From Prevotella sp. (GTDB lineage: Bacteria; Bacteroidota; Bacteroidia; Bacteroidales; Bacteroidaceae), in contig JAFUAY010000050.1 of the NCBI GenBank assembly GCA_017460515.1, positions 1 through 64,000 of the forward strand: 64,000 nucleotides of DNA. The letters are read 5' to 3'. The notes beneath the pieces are model-generated. The model ran no database searches. It was not told the DNA's origin and was given only the letters and a program-made list of their open reading frames with translations. Positions 52,139-60,633 of this stretch are shown in pieces. A program made the translations under genes and the position numbers. Positions within the stretch are counted from its first letter, which is position 1; the number at the start of each line of letters is the position of its first letter.

Positions 52139-54145
52139 ATGGTATTTAATGATCGTCAAGACTCCTTTAGAGGGGCGCATCTAAGCAAAACCTTTTGCGA
52201 TAATTTCAAAGCAAGTAAGTTCTATACGGAAATATACTGCAAACATCCGTATGAGATAATTATTGGTGTTAGGGATGGCTATATAAATCTGTATTATAAT
52301 TGTGCTAGTTTGGCAAAGATATCAAACACAGATTCAAAAAATCTAAAGGCAGAAATATCTTCATTCTATCTTGATGGTAAGAGTCCTGGACACAGCATTA
52401 AGATTAGTGCAGATGAATTTGTAGAGAAATACTACACAATCAAGCATAACAGTGACAAGAAGAACAAACCAGAGAAAGAGGCTCAAGAACGATTATTTAT
52501 AGACAACAATAATAATCCTGATTCAAAATGGTTTTGCATTGATGTTGAATATACAAAATCCTTTGCTGACACACGCCAAGAAGATTGGCGCTTTGATATC
52601 ATAGCCATCAAGAAAGAAGCGCCATTTACAGTTGCACTAATTGAATTAAAATATGGCAATGGCGCATTAGGCGGTAAAAGCGGAATAACAAAACACATTG
52701 CAGACTTCTATGGTTTTCATAAGAAAAGGTCTTTTGAATTGTTAAAAAGAGAATTGTTGGCTATTATAAAAATGTCAAATAAACTTGGAGTCACCATTCC
52801 TGAGTGTATTCAGAAAATTAAACTTGAGGATATTGACAAGCAGCCTGCATTCTATATCATCACGCTTAATAATAAAAAGGAAAAAGATAACGGGACGCTT
52901 CCAATGGCAACAATGGCAGGTTATCTTTTCGAAAAAGCAAATGGTGACTGGGAAGCATCAAGGTATTCCAAGAATGCAGGGACACATGGATACTATGCCA
53001 TTGTCGGAAATGACACTTCATTTAAGCCTGTTTTTCTTTTCTCTGAATCTACATTGCCTCATTTGGGAATAAATGATATACTTGACGAAAAATATTATAT
53101 AAAAAAGATGGTTTTGGAGGCTGATGATAATTCGCGATTATTGACACCTATAGTAAAATCTGTTGATAACCACAAGATGAATAGTTACCAACGACAACAG
53201 AGCGCAATTCAACAGAAATACTTTCTGGCTTCTGAGCTTGGTGGTATATATGGAAAGGCTTCTTGTCCGGATGTATTAAAAGACTCTAGAAAAAACTTCA
53301 TTAAGGAAGTCGATTATGATGATGTTATCAATTATTTTAACGTCAATGGCATCACATGGTGGCATGGAACAAAACCAACAGGTCACATCCTTTCATCGCA
53401 GATATCTTGCATAAACCATTTATACCCCATTCGGAATAATTATAATGCTGTTGTCTCACTGGCCAAAAGGATAAATCCTGAAATTGAGGGGGTGGAGATC
53501 CTTAACAATGACAAACCAGGAACTAGAGGTTATATTTCTTTTGAGGTGGTAAGTGACAATGATCATCTTAACGAGAAAAAGAACGGTAGCAATAAAATGA
53601 AAAGGGGAAATCATTGTACTTCTGTTGATGCCGTTATTCTTGCCAAAAAGGGCCAGATTCGAACCCTAATAGTTATCGAATGGAAATATGTAGAACATTA
53701 TGACAATACGGATTATTCAAAAAACAAGAAAGGTAAGAGAGACGGGGATTCTAGAGTAAATTGTTATTCTGGTATAGATGTTGAGAATCCGTGTTTAATA
53801 CAAAATTCAAATCAGTTGTTGAATGAAGTTTCACCCATATATTTCTACAATCCTTTTTATCAACTTATGCGGCAGACATTGTGGGCAGAACAGATGATTA
53901 GGTATCGCGACTCGGAATCTATCAAAGCTGACGATTATATACATGTACATGTTGTTCCAGAGGGGAATAAACAACTACTTGATAAGAGATATAAGTGCAG
54001 TGGTATGAATATGAAAGAAACATGGGAAAAACAACTAAAAAATCATATGAAATATCTTCTAATCTCCCCCAAGTCTCTTTTGTCTGCCCTTTCAGATGAG
54101 TTTAAAGAATTGAAAGAGGCGTTGGACAGACGTTATTGGCGCTAA
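52139..54145 (+). CDS. Large protein with two PD-(D/E)XK nuclease motifs; C-terminal half like PGN_0703-type restriction endonucleases
   Basis: A 668-residue soluble protein. The N-terminal half has a first PD-(D/E)XK pattern: E137 (FCIDVEYTKS), D153 (WRFDIIAI), then E169-x-K171 (VALIELKYGNG). The C-terminal half has a second: TSVDAVILAK (D497) and IVIEWKYVEH (E514, K516). The following region (YNPFYQLMRQTLWAEQMI, DDYIHVHVVPEGN, LISPKSLLSAL) matches PGN_0703-family putative restriction endonucleases. The middle (about 345-490) carries SSQISCINHLYPIRNN, another PGN_0703-like stretch. The gene is AT-rich compared with its neighbours, suggesting transfer. With the WYL regulator just upstream it looks like a defence pair. 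No methyltransferase is present. Confidence 0.72.
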   Translation: MVFNDRQDSFRGAHLSKTFCDNFKASKFYTEIYCKHPYEIIIGVRDGYINLYYNCASLAKISNTDSKNLKAEISSFYLDGKSPGHSIKISADEFVEKYYTIKHNSDKKNKPEKEAQERLFIDNNNNPDSKWFCIDVEYTKSFADTRQEDWRFDIIAIKKEAPFTVALIELKYGNGALGGKSGITKHIADFYGFHKKRSFELLKRELLAIIKMSNKLGVTIPECIQKIKLEDIDKQPAFYIITLNNKKEKDNGTLPMATMAGYLFEKANGDWEASRYSKNAGTHGYYAIVGNDTSFKPVFLFSESTLPHLGINDILDEKYYIKKMVLEADDNSRLLTPIVKSVDNHKMNSYQRQQSAIQQKYFLASELGGIYGKASCPDVLKDSRKNFIKEVDYDDVINYFNVNGITWWHGTKPTGHILSSQISCINHLYPIRNNYNAVVSLAKRINPEIEGVEILNNDKPGTRGYISFEVVSDNDHLNEKKNGSNKMKRGNHCTSVDAVILAKKGQIRTLIVIEWKYVEHYDNTDYSKNKKGKRDGDSRVNCYSGIDVENPCLIQNSNQLLNEVSPIYFYNPFYQLMRQTLWAEQMIRYRDSESIKADDYIHVHVVPEGNKQLLDKRYKCSGMNMKETWEKQLKNHMKYLLISPKSLLSALSDEFKELKEALDRRYWR

Positions 54146-54301
54146 AAAAACGCACATAGAGGTTCAACACCATTGATCGTTCTCAGACTCTTTTTTTGAT
54201 GCCTCTGCAGTGTTATTGCATACCATAGTGGCGTTTCAGCCAAATCCGTAGTTCTTCATTCGTATAATATGTTGTAGAGAGATCTCAAAAACTATCAGAA
54301 T

Positions 54302-54652
54302 ATGGAAACGAACAACAAGAAAACAGACATGAGTGAATTACCAATGGAGAGCAATCTGACTTTGAATGAGGAGTTGGAACTGATTGAGCGTGTAAAGCAG
54401 GGCAATAAAGAGGCTGAGGAGGAACTGATGAATGTCAACATCCGCTTGGTTTCTGGAGTAGCGAAGAAGTATCTGAACAAAGGTGTCAGCGAGGAGGAGC
54501 TACTGAAAGCAGGGAAAGAAGGACTGATTAAGGCTGCTCACAAGTTCGACGCCGCCCACGGCTTCAAGTTTATGTCCTATGCAGTTTGGTGGGTTCGACA
54601 GTCAATCCTCGCAGCAGTTGGAGAAGAAACAGAAATAGAAGACAAGAAATGA
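54302..54652 (+). CDS. Short sigma-70-type factor with region 1.2/2 only
   Basis: A 116-residue protein. After NLTLNEELELIERVKQGNKE (region 1.2-like) comes region 2: RLVSGVAKKYLNKGVSEEEL, then KAAHKFDAAHGFKFMSYAVW and WVRQSILAAV. The region 2.4 recognition helix (residues 91-104) is close to RpoD. It lacks regions 3 and 4 and ends in an acidic tail. Its stop overlaps the ATG of the MBL gene (ATGA), so truncation by decay is less likely than a maintained small protein. Possible roles: anti-sigma-like decoy or an unusual sigma2 that needs a partner. Neither can be shown here. Confidence 0.75.
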   Translation: METNNKKTDMSELPMESNLTLNEELELIERVKQGNKEAEEELMNVNIRLVSGVAKKYLNKGVSEEELLKAGKEGLIKAAHKFDAAHGFKFMSYAVWWVRQSILAAVGEETEIEDKK

Positions 54653-55893
54653 AGATTACCATCCATCGTGGCACAGACCAAATAGGTGGCTGTGTCACAG
54701 AATATGAGCATGAGGGCTGGCGGTTGTTTGTCGACTATGGCGAACAACTGCCTGGGGCCAAACATACGGAGCCTTTGGATATCGAGGGGCTGACAAAGGG
54801 CGACCTCTCCAAGAGTGCCCTGCTCGTTACACACTATCATGGAGATCACATTGGTTGTATTACTGAAATACCCGATGCGGTTCCTATGTATATTGGCAAG
54901 GTGGGTCGTGACATCCAACTGGTGCTGTCTCATCACCTGATGTCTGTAGATAATTTGCAGAAGGAGGTCATTGCGAAACTCGAAAAGGCAAGAACTTTCA
55001 ATCCAGGAGTACCATTTATCTTTGGACCGTTTAATATCACACCCATTATCATCGACCACTCTGCCTTTGATGCCTATGCTTTCAAAATCGAAGCTGGTGG
55101 TGAAAGTGCTTTCCATACAGGCGACTTCCGAACTCATGGTTTCAGAAGTGGCAACCTGTCAAAGGTCATCAAAACTTACGTGGGGCATGTTGACATCGTA
55201 GTTTGTGAGGCAACGAATGTGATGAGACCTGATGTTACCAGTAAATCTGAGCATGATTTGCAAAAGGAATTTGAGTTGCAGTTCAAAGCCCACAAGGGCA
55301 ATATAGTTTATGTCTCAACTACTAATATCGACCGCGTTTTTGCGCTCTATCATGCTGCATTGAGGGCAGGTAGGCCATTCTATGTGGATTCATACCAGAA
55401 ACAGGTTATGGATGTTGTCACAAAGCGCGACCAAATATGGGGAAAGTCACCACTCTATAGGTACGGCAAGTACGAGCCTGTAGTTCTTCAATATGAAGAT
55501 GGGCAGTTTAGAATGAATGATGAGTTCAGAGAATTCCTTGAACTGAAAGGCTATGTGCTGTTGGCTCGTGCTAAAGAAAGATACAATACTCTGATTGCTC
55601 AGATACCTGGTAATAAGATGAAGTATCTATCGATGTGGAAGGGCTATGTTGACAATGAGTGTATAGCCTATAATCCAACACTGGCAGAGGCACTAGGTGA
55701 CGACTTTGAATATCTGCATACCAGCGGGCATAGTGATATGCTGGGGATGGGACGACTCTTTAAGTTACTCAGTCCTCAAGCCATAATTCCTATTCATACA
55801 GAAACCCCTGATAAGTTCGCTGAACTTTTTGGTGATGAATGGAATGTCCTAAGAATGCATGACGGGGAATCGATAATATTAAAATCCAACTGA
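54649..55893 (+). CDS. RNase J-like metallo-beta-lactamase-fold protein
   Basis: A 414-residue MBL-fold hydrolase. The zinc motif is H62-x-H64-x-D66-H67 (VTHYHGDHIG), with H136, H156 and D159 (FHTGDFRTHG) in the expected order. A beta-CASP-type region follows, closing with HTSGHSDMLGMGRL and AIIPIHTETPDKF as in RNA nucleases of the RNase J/CPSF class. At 414 residues it is shorter than RNase J (about 555) and lacks its C-terminal domain. The start at 54649 is fixed by the ATGA overlap with the sigma fragment. It may process nucleic acid; the substrate is unknown. Confidence 0.85.
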   Translation: MKITIHRGTDQIGGCVTEYEHEGWRLFVDYGEQLPGAKHTEPLDIEGLTKGDLSKSALLVTHYHGDHIGCITEIPDAVPMYIGKVGRDIQLVLSHHLMSVDNLQKEVIAKLEKARTFNPGVPFIFGPFNITPIIIDHSAFDAYAFKIEAGGESAFHTGDFRTHGFRSGNLSKVIKTYVGHVDIVVCEATNVMRPDVTSKSEHDLQKEFELQFKAHKGNIVYVSTTNIDRVFALYHAALRAGRPFYVDSYQKQVMDVVTKRDQIWGKSPLYRYGKYEPVVLQYEDGQFRMNDEFREFLELKGYVLLARAKERYNTLIAQIPGNKMKYLSMWKGYVDNECIAYNPTLAEALGDDFEYLHTSGHSDMLGMGRLFKLLSPQAIIPIHTETPDKFAELFGDEWNVLRMHDGESIILKSN

Positions 55894-56012
55894 AATATGA
55901 AAAAGACTTGTTTGCTGTTATTGGCATGATCTCAAAATATGATGTTTTTTCGGATATTTTCGGAAACAACTCATTCTACGATGGAGTCAAACACATAAGT
56001 TTAGATATATAG

Positions 56013-56098
56013 GTAGCATACTCATAGGATTGCTTCTAAATACACAAATTGTTGCGTGCAAATCGCATTTTTTTTAAAAAGTGTTGTTTGTATGCTAC
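56013..56098. promoter_or_regulatory. Inverted repeat upstream of the toxin-antitoxin pair
   Basis: Arms GTAGCATAC (56013-56021) and GTATGCTAC (56090-56098), 68 bp apart; the right arm is 8 bp before the -7 box. It could be a looping operator for autoregulation. The 55894-56139 gap holds this and no gene I can support. Confidence 0.45.
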
Positions 56099-56106
56099 AT
56101 TTTTAT

Positions 56107-56114
56107 TATCTTTG
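56107..56114 (+). promoter_or_regulatory. Promoter -7 box of the toxin-antitoxin pair
   Basis: TATCTTTG followed by CAA, 25 bp before ATG 56140. TTTG at 56087-56090 is 16 bp upstream, closer than usual. Confidence 0.55.
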
Positions 56115-56139
56115 CAACATCATCTAAATATTGTTAGTT

Positions 56140-56415
56140 ATGGCAACAATTACGTTAAGCCCTGCTGCATATAATAATGCGAAGCTCTACGCTGAGAAAC
56201 AAAATCTAAGTGTGGATGAATTTGTTGTGATGTTAATCAACAAATTTTCTGCGGCAAAGGATAAAAAGAAAAAGTTTCATATGCTCCCTATAGAAAAGCT
56301 CGATCAAGAATTGCAGGACATCTTGAATATGCCTAGGAATGGAGAAATTGATGCTAATGACATAAATGGTGAAGAAGCCCGAATGGAATATTACAAAGAA
56401 AAATATATGCTATGA
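56140..56415 (+). CDS. Antitoxin of a PIN-domain toxin-antitoxin pair
   Basis: A small DNA-binding-type antitoxin (91 residues from ATG 56140; an ATG at 56131 adds three). The N-terminus MATITLSPAAYNNAKLYAEK, then VDEFVVMLINKFSA, looks like a ribbon-helix-helix fold. The acidic C-terminal part should bind the toxin. Its stop overlaps the toxin start (ATGA). It probably binds the upstream inverted repeat. Confidence 0.8.
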   Translation: MATITLSPAAYNNAKLYAEKQNLSVDEFVVMLINKFSAAKDKKKKFHMLPIEKLDQELQDILNMPRNGEIDANDINGEEARMEYYKEKYML

Positions 56416-56834
56416 AGGTCTTCCTGGATACAAACATAATTATTGATTTTATCGCACGCCGAGAAAATTTCTACCAGGCAGCAGCCAATCTGATAAACCT
56501 TGGTGTCAAAGGGGAGGTGGAACTTTATACTACTCCATTGACTTATGCCACCTGTGTTTTTATTACACGAAAGATTTTAGGTTATGAAGGGGCTATCAAA
56601 GCGATTCAGATATTAGATAACTATCTGAATGTTACGCCAATGGATAGTAGTCAATGTCGCAATGCTCTGTTTTCTACGATGCCTGACTTCGAGGATATGC
56701 TGCAATTTGAATCAGCCTTTGCTGCAGGTTGTGATGTTATTGTGACAAGGAATAAGAAACATTTCCCACAGGAAGTGATACAGATACTAGATTCAACAGA
56801 ATTCTTCGACTGCTATTGGTATGAAGAAGGATAA
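56412..56834 (+). CDS. PIN-domain toxin (VapC-like ribonuclease)
   Basis: A 140-residue PIN-domain nuclease. D6 in MKVFLDTNIIIDF, acidic residues D92, E94 and D95 (MPDFEDMLQ), and D108 in CDVIVTRNKKHF match the PIN active site. The last Asp of the usual TRD motif is Asn here (TRN), a known variant. VapC-like toxins cut tRNA or rRNA; no target is inferred. It is co-translated with the antitoxin. Confidence 0.87.
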   Translation: MKVFLDTNIIIDFIARRENFYQAAANLINLGVKGEVELYTTPLTYATCVFITRKILGYEGAIKAIQILDNYLNVTPMDSSQCRNALFSTMPDFEDMLQFESAFAAGCDVIVTRNKKHFPQEVIQILDSTEFFDCYWYEEG

Positions 56835-56948
56835 ATAGAGTTTTGTGCGAATAGCAATAAAAGTGGCAAAAATCTTGCGAGATTCAGATTTATTGTGTAA
56901 TTTCGCTGTCGAAATTGAATTATTTATCTTTTTAAACTAAAAACCATT

Positions 56949-58454
56949 ATGGGAACAGATGAAATGTATTTGTGGATTGCGGTGGCAGTTATTGCCCTCG
57001 CAGTGTTCGTGTTTATTTCGTATGTGAAGGCTCCTCCTTCGTTTGCCTATATCATTTCCGGTATCTGGAAAGAGCCGAAGGTGCTTATTGGTACGGGCGG
57101 ATTCCGCATTCCGTTCTTCCAGCGACTGGACCGCGTCTATCTGGGACAGATCACGGTGGATATCAAGACAGAGGAGAGCGTGCCTACGAACGACTTCATC
57201 AACGTGGATGTGGATGCAGTGGCAAAGGTGCAGGTGCTGCCCGACAAAGACGGTACGCGTCTGGCTGCAAAGAACTTCCTGAACATGACGCCCGAAGAGA
57301 TTGCCGCTCAGTTGCAGGACTCGCTGCAGGGTAACATGCGTGAGATTATCGGTACGCTCGACCTGCGTTCGCTGAACACCGATCGTGACGGATTCTCTGA
57401 TCAGGTGATGATGAAGGCTACACCCGATATGGCTAAGCTGGGTATCAACATCATTTCATGCAACATTCAGAACGTGACCGACCGTGAGGGACTGATACGT
57501 GACCTGGGTGCTGACAACACGGCAAAGATCAAAAAGGATGCTGCCATCAACCGTGCTGTTGCTGAACGCGACGTGAAGATTGAGGTGTCGAAGGCCGACA
57601 AGGCTTCGAACGATGCACGCGTGGATGCCGATACTGCTATCGCTATCAAGAACAACGAACTCGCCCTGAAGCGTGCTGCCCTGAAGAAAGAGGCCGATAC
57701 CGCACAGGCTGATGCCGATGCTGCTTACGCCATCCAGCAACAGGAACAGCAGAAGACCATCAACATCAAGACTGTTGAGGCCCAGATTGAGAAGACCAAG
57801 CGTGAGCAGGTGCTTTCTCGTGAGCAGATTGAAATCAAGCAGAACCAGCTGGCTGCCGAGGTGGAGAAGAAGGCTGATGCTGATAAGTATAAGGTAGAGA
57901 TTGATGCTGCCGCCGACCTGGAGCAGCGCAAGCGTGTGGCTGAGGCTCAGAAGTATGAGGCTGAGCAGCGCGCTCTGGCTCAGAATGCTGAATCAGATGC
58001 TACCCGTTATCGCTTGGAGCAGGAGGCTGCTGGTATCAAGGCCAAGGGTGAGGCTGAGGCTTACGCCATTCAGAAGAAGGGTGAGGCTGAGGCTCTGGCT
58101 ATGGACAAGAAGGCCGAGGCTTACAAAAAGTATAACAATGCTGCTGTGATGCAGATGATGATTGAGGTACTGCCGCAGGTAGTGGAGAACGTGGCCAAAC
58201 CCATCTCGGCTATCAAGGATGTACACGTCTACAGCGGCGGTCAGGATTCAGGTTCGGGCGTTGCTGCGATGAGTGGTGGAGTGCCCGTTGCCATCAAGCA
58301 GGCTTTCGACGTGCTGAAGTCAGCTACAGGTGTCGATATGGCCGACATCATGCGTGCCGGAACCATCGAGGCTAAGACCACACGCAACATCAATCTGAAC
58401 GATGAGGCTGCCGACGCTGTCGACAACATGATTGGTAAGGACAAGAAGAAGTAA
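56949..58454 (+). CDS. SPFH/flotillin-like membrane protein
   Basis: A 501-residue protein with an N-terminal membrane helix (MYLWIAVAVIALAVFVFISY), an SPFH domain (about 25-190; GTGGFRIPFFQRLDRVYLGQ) and a long Ala/Glu/Lys-rich coiled coil (about 190-385; QQEQQKTINIKTVEAQIEKT). The C-terminal part carries a Gly-rich stretch (SGGQDSGSGVAAMSGG). Flotillins organise membrane microdomains. No NfeD partner is adjacent. The gene is rich in repeated codons of Glu-Ala-Lys type and ends at a strong terminator. The start is preceded by a small inverted repeat (56899-56916). Confidence 0.92.
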   Translation: MGTDEMYLWIAVAVIALAVFVFISYVKAPPSFAYIISGIWKEPKVLIGTGGFRIPFFQRLDRVYLGQITVDIKTEESVPTNDFINVDVDAVAKVQVLPDKDGTRLAAKNFLNMTPEEIAAQLQDSLQGNMREIIGTLDLRSLNTDRDGFSDQVMMKATPDMAKLGINIISCNIQNVTDREGLIRDLGADNTAKIKKDAAINRAVAERDVKIEVSKADKASNDARVDADTAIAIKNNELALKRAALKKEADTAQADADAAYAIQQQEQQKTINIKTVEAQIEKTKREQVLSREQIEIKQNQLAAEVEKKADADKYKVEIDAAADLEQRKRVAEAQKYEAEQRALAQNAESDATRYRLEQEAAGIKAKGEAEAYAIQKKGEAEALAMDKKAEAYKKYNNAAVMQMMIEVLPQVVENVAKPISAIKDVHVYSGGQDSGSGVAAMSGGVPVAIKQAFDVLKSATGVDMADIMRAGTIEAKTTRNINLNDEAADAVDNMIGKDKKK

Positions 58455-58476
58455 CTCTTAGGAAGCAATAAAACGA

Positions 58477-58518
58477 ACGGCATCGTAACGAGATTATTCA
58501 GTTACGATGCCGTTTTTA
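58477..58518 (+). terminator. Rho-independent terminator of the SPFH gene
   Basis: Perfect 13-bp stem ACGGCATCGTAAC / GTTACGATGCCGT followed by a run of T. It can also serve the convergent pheS. Confidence 0.9.
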
Positions 58519-58568
58519 TATATAATAATGTGTTAGAAAAATCAGTTGGCTGTCAATGTTCGGGAGAA

Positions 58569-59627
58569 TCAGTAGGCTGACTCAAACTCTCGCAGGAACT
58601 GGGTGTCGTTCTCAGAGAACATACGCAGGTCGCTGACACGATACTTCAGGTTCGTGATGCGCTCCACACCCATACCGAAGGCATAGCCGCTGTAGATGCT
58701 GCTGTCGATGCCGCACTGTTCCAGCACGTTCGGGTCAACCATTCCGCAACCCAGAATCTCTACCCAACCGGTGTGCTTGCAGAAGCCGCAGCCTTCGCCG
58801 CCGCAGATAAAGCAAGAGATGTCCATCTCGGCTGAGGGCTCAGTGAACGGGAAGTAAGAGGGACGCAGACGAATCTTCGTATCGGCGCCGAACATTTCTT
58901 TCGCAAACGAGAGAAGCACCTGCTTCAGGTCGGTGAAGCTGACGTTCTTGTCGATATACAGACCTTCCACCTGGTGGAAGAAACAGTGGGCGCGAGCCGT
59001 GATAGCCTCGTTACGATAGACGCGGCCCGGACAGATCACGCGAATGGGGGCGGTCAGCTTGCCGTCCTCTGTATGCATCTGTTCCATCACGCGAGCCTGA
59101 ACGCTCGATGTGTGAGAGCGCAACAGGATATTCTTGGTCACATCGTTAGGATGCTGAGAGACGAAGAACGTGTCCTGCATGTCGCGGGCAGGATGGTCGG
59201 CTGCGAAGTTCATCTTCGTGAAGATATGCAGATCGTCTTCAACCTCCGGACCGTCAGCCAGCACGAATCCCATGCGGCTGAAGATGTCAATAATCTCGTT
59301 GGTGACGATGGTCAGCGGATGGCGCGTGCCCAACTGGATGGGGTAGGGCGTACGGGTCAGGTCGATGGCATCGGTGCCTGTCTCCTGTGTCTGACAATCC
59401 TCACGCAACTGGTTGATGCGTTCGGTGGCAAGCTGCTTCAACTCATTGATCTTCATGCCCACAGTCTTCTTCTGGTCGGCTGCAACATTACGGAAATCGT
59501 TCATCAGCTCGGTAATCTCACCCTTCTTGCTGAGGTATTTCAGACGAAGCTGTTCCACCTCGTCGGCATTCTTGGCACTCAGCGTCTGTACTTCCTTCAG
59601 AAGTTGGTCTATTTTGTCAAGTATCAT
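58569..59627 (-). CDS. pheS: Phenylalanyl-tRNA synthetase alpha subunit
   Basis: Catalytic subunit of the alpha2-beta2 PheRS. The 352-residue protein has the N-terminal coiled coil (about 1-85; LKYLSKKGEITELMNDFRNV), then motif 1 HPLTIVTNEIIDIFSRMGF, motif 2 EAITARAHCFFHQVEGL-type region (VYRNEAI...) and motif 3 SGYAFGMGVERITNL. All class II motifs are intact. pheT is not adjacent in this window, as is common in Bacteroidetes. A TAATTTTG box lies 33-40 bp upstream. Confidence 0.97.
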   Translation of the reverse strand: MILDKIDQLLKEVQTLSAKNADEVEQLRLKYLSKKGEITELMNDFRNVAADQKKTVGMKINELKQLATERINQLREDCQTQETGTDAIDLTRTPYPIQLGTRHPLTIVTNEIIDIFSRMGFVLADGPEVEDDLHIFTKMNFAADHPARDMQDTFFVSQHPNDVTKNILLRSHTSSVQARVMEQMHTEDGKLTAPIRVICPGRVYRNEAITARAHCFFHQVEGLYIDKNVSFTDLKQVLLSFAKEMFGADTKIRLRPSYFPFTEPSAEMDISCFICGGEGCGFCKHTGWVEILGCGMVDPNVLEQCGIDSSIYSGYAFGMGVERITNLKYRVSDLRMFSENDTQFLREFESAY

Positions 59628-59659
59628 TCCGTTATTTGAAATTAATTGTTTTTGGTCGG

Positions 59660-59667
59660 CAAAATTA
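59660..59667 (-). promoter_or_regulatory. Promoter -7 box of pheS
   Basis: Minus-strand TAATTTTG, with no clear -33. Confidence 0.5.
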
Positions 59668-59731
59668 CGAAAAAAAAAGAAAACAGAGAAATATTTCAGC
59701 TGTTTTCTTATGTTTCGCTGTTATCCGCGGT

Positions 59732-60433
59732 CTATCCGCGGTCTGATATTTGCTGTAGTTCCTCCAGATTAATGAACTTTATCTTTCTTCCTTCGATGGC
59801 GATGATGCCTTCTTGGGCGAACGATGAGAGTGTGCGGATGGCATTGCTCGTGGTCATGTTCGACATCTGTGCCAGGTCTTCGCGGCTGAGGTAGACGGCC
59901 AGTGTCTGTCCGTCGCCTTCTACTCCATATTTTTTATTCAGATGAATGAGTGCTTCGGCCAGTCGTCCGCGGATATGTTTCTGCGTCAGATGCACGGTTC
60001 GTTCCACCGACAGGCCTAACAAGGCTGAGAGGTCTTTGAGGAACAGCATGGCAAAATCGCTGTTCTCCCAGATGAGGTGAAACATCAGACTGACGGGAAT
60101 CATGAACACCTCTGTGTTTTCGCCTGCTACTGCTGTTGTCTTGTAGTTACCCCCCTCGATGGCTGATGCATATCCGAAGAGTGCATGAGGCTCCACCATA
60201 CGTATGATCTGCTGTTGTCCGGCAATGCCTTCGCGACGTATGGTCACCTTACCTTTCATTAAATAATATAGGTATGCGGGAGTATCGCCTTCGCGGAAGA
60301 TTATTTCGTTGTTGGAGTATTGCTGTACGGAAATGTTCTCGACAAACAGTTCGCGCTGCTCATCGACGAGCGGATCCCATAACAGGTGAACCGACTCAGC
60401 AATCTCTTTCTTGTTGATTTCTTTTTTTACCAT
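59732..60433 (-). CDS. Crp/Fnr family transcriptional regulator
   Basis: A 233-residue regulator. The cyclic-nucleotide-binding-type domain (about 23-120) has IIFREGDTPAYLYYLMKGKV. The C-terminal helix-turn-helix (about 165-225) has LSREDLAQMSNMTTSNAIRT. No Fnr-type Cys cluster is present, so the effector is not iron-sulphur. It has its own full promoter and is divergent from the glycogen genes, which it may control. Confidence 0.92.
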   Translation of the reverse strand: MVKKEINKKEIAESVHLLWDPLVDEQRELFVENISVQQYSNNEIIFREGDTPAYLYYLMKGKVTIRREGIAGQQQIIRMVEPHALFGYASAIEGGNYKTTAVAGENTEVFMIPVSLMFHLIWENSDFAMLFLKDLSALLGLSVERTVHLTQKHIRGRLAEALIHLNKKYGVEGDGQTLAVYLSREDLAQMSNMTTSNAIRTLSSFAQEGIIAIEGRKIKFINLEELQQISDRG

Positions 60434-60465
60434 AAAAGAATGAATACCTTGTATTGAAGCGAGCG

Positions 60466-60497
60466 CAAAATTAGTAAAATCGCATCAAATTGCCAAA
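60466..60497 (-). promoter_or_regulatory. Promoter of the Crp/Fnr-type gene
   Basis: Minus-strand TTTG (60494-60497), 20 bp, TAATTTTG (60466-60473). Confidence 0.6.
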
Positions 60498-60553
60498 AAA
60501 ATGTTTGAAAATATGCTTTTTTCTAGAAAAATCAAAAATAATTTGTCTTTTAT

Positions 60554-60584
60554 TTTGCCGTATTCCAAAAAATGCGTACTTTTG
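60554..60584 (+). promoter_or_regulatory. Promoter of the glycogen operon
   Basis: TTTG (60554-60557), 19 bp, TACTTTTG (60577-60584), 49 bp before the ATG. Confidence 0.65.
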
Positions 60585-60633
60585 GAAAGAAATCTAAAAG
60601 CTATAAGTTAAGTAAAACCTTAAAATAGGAACT

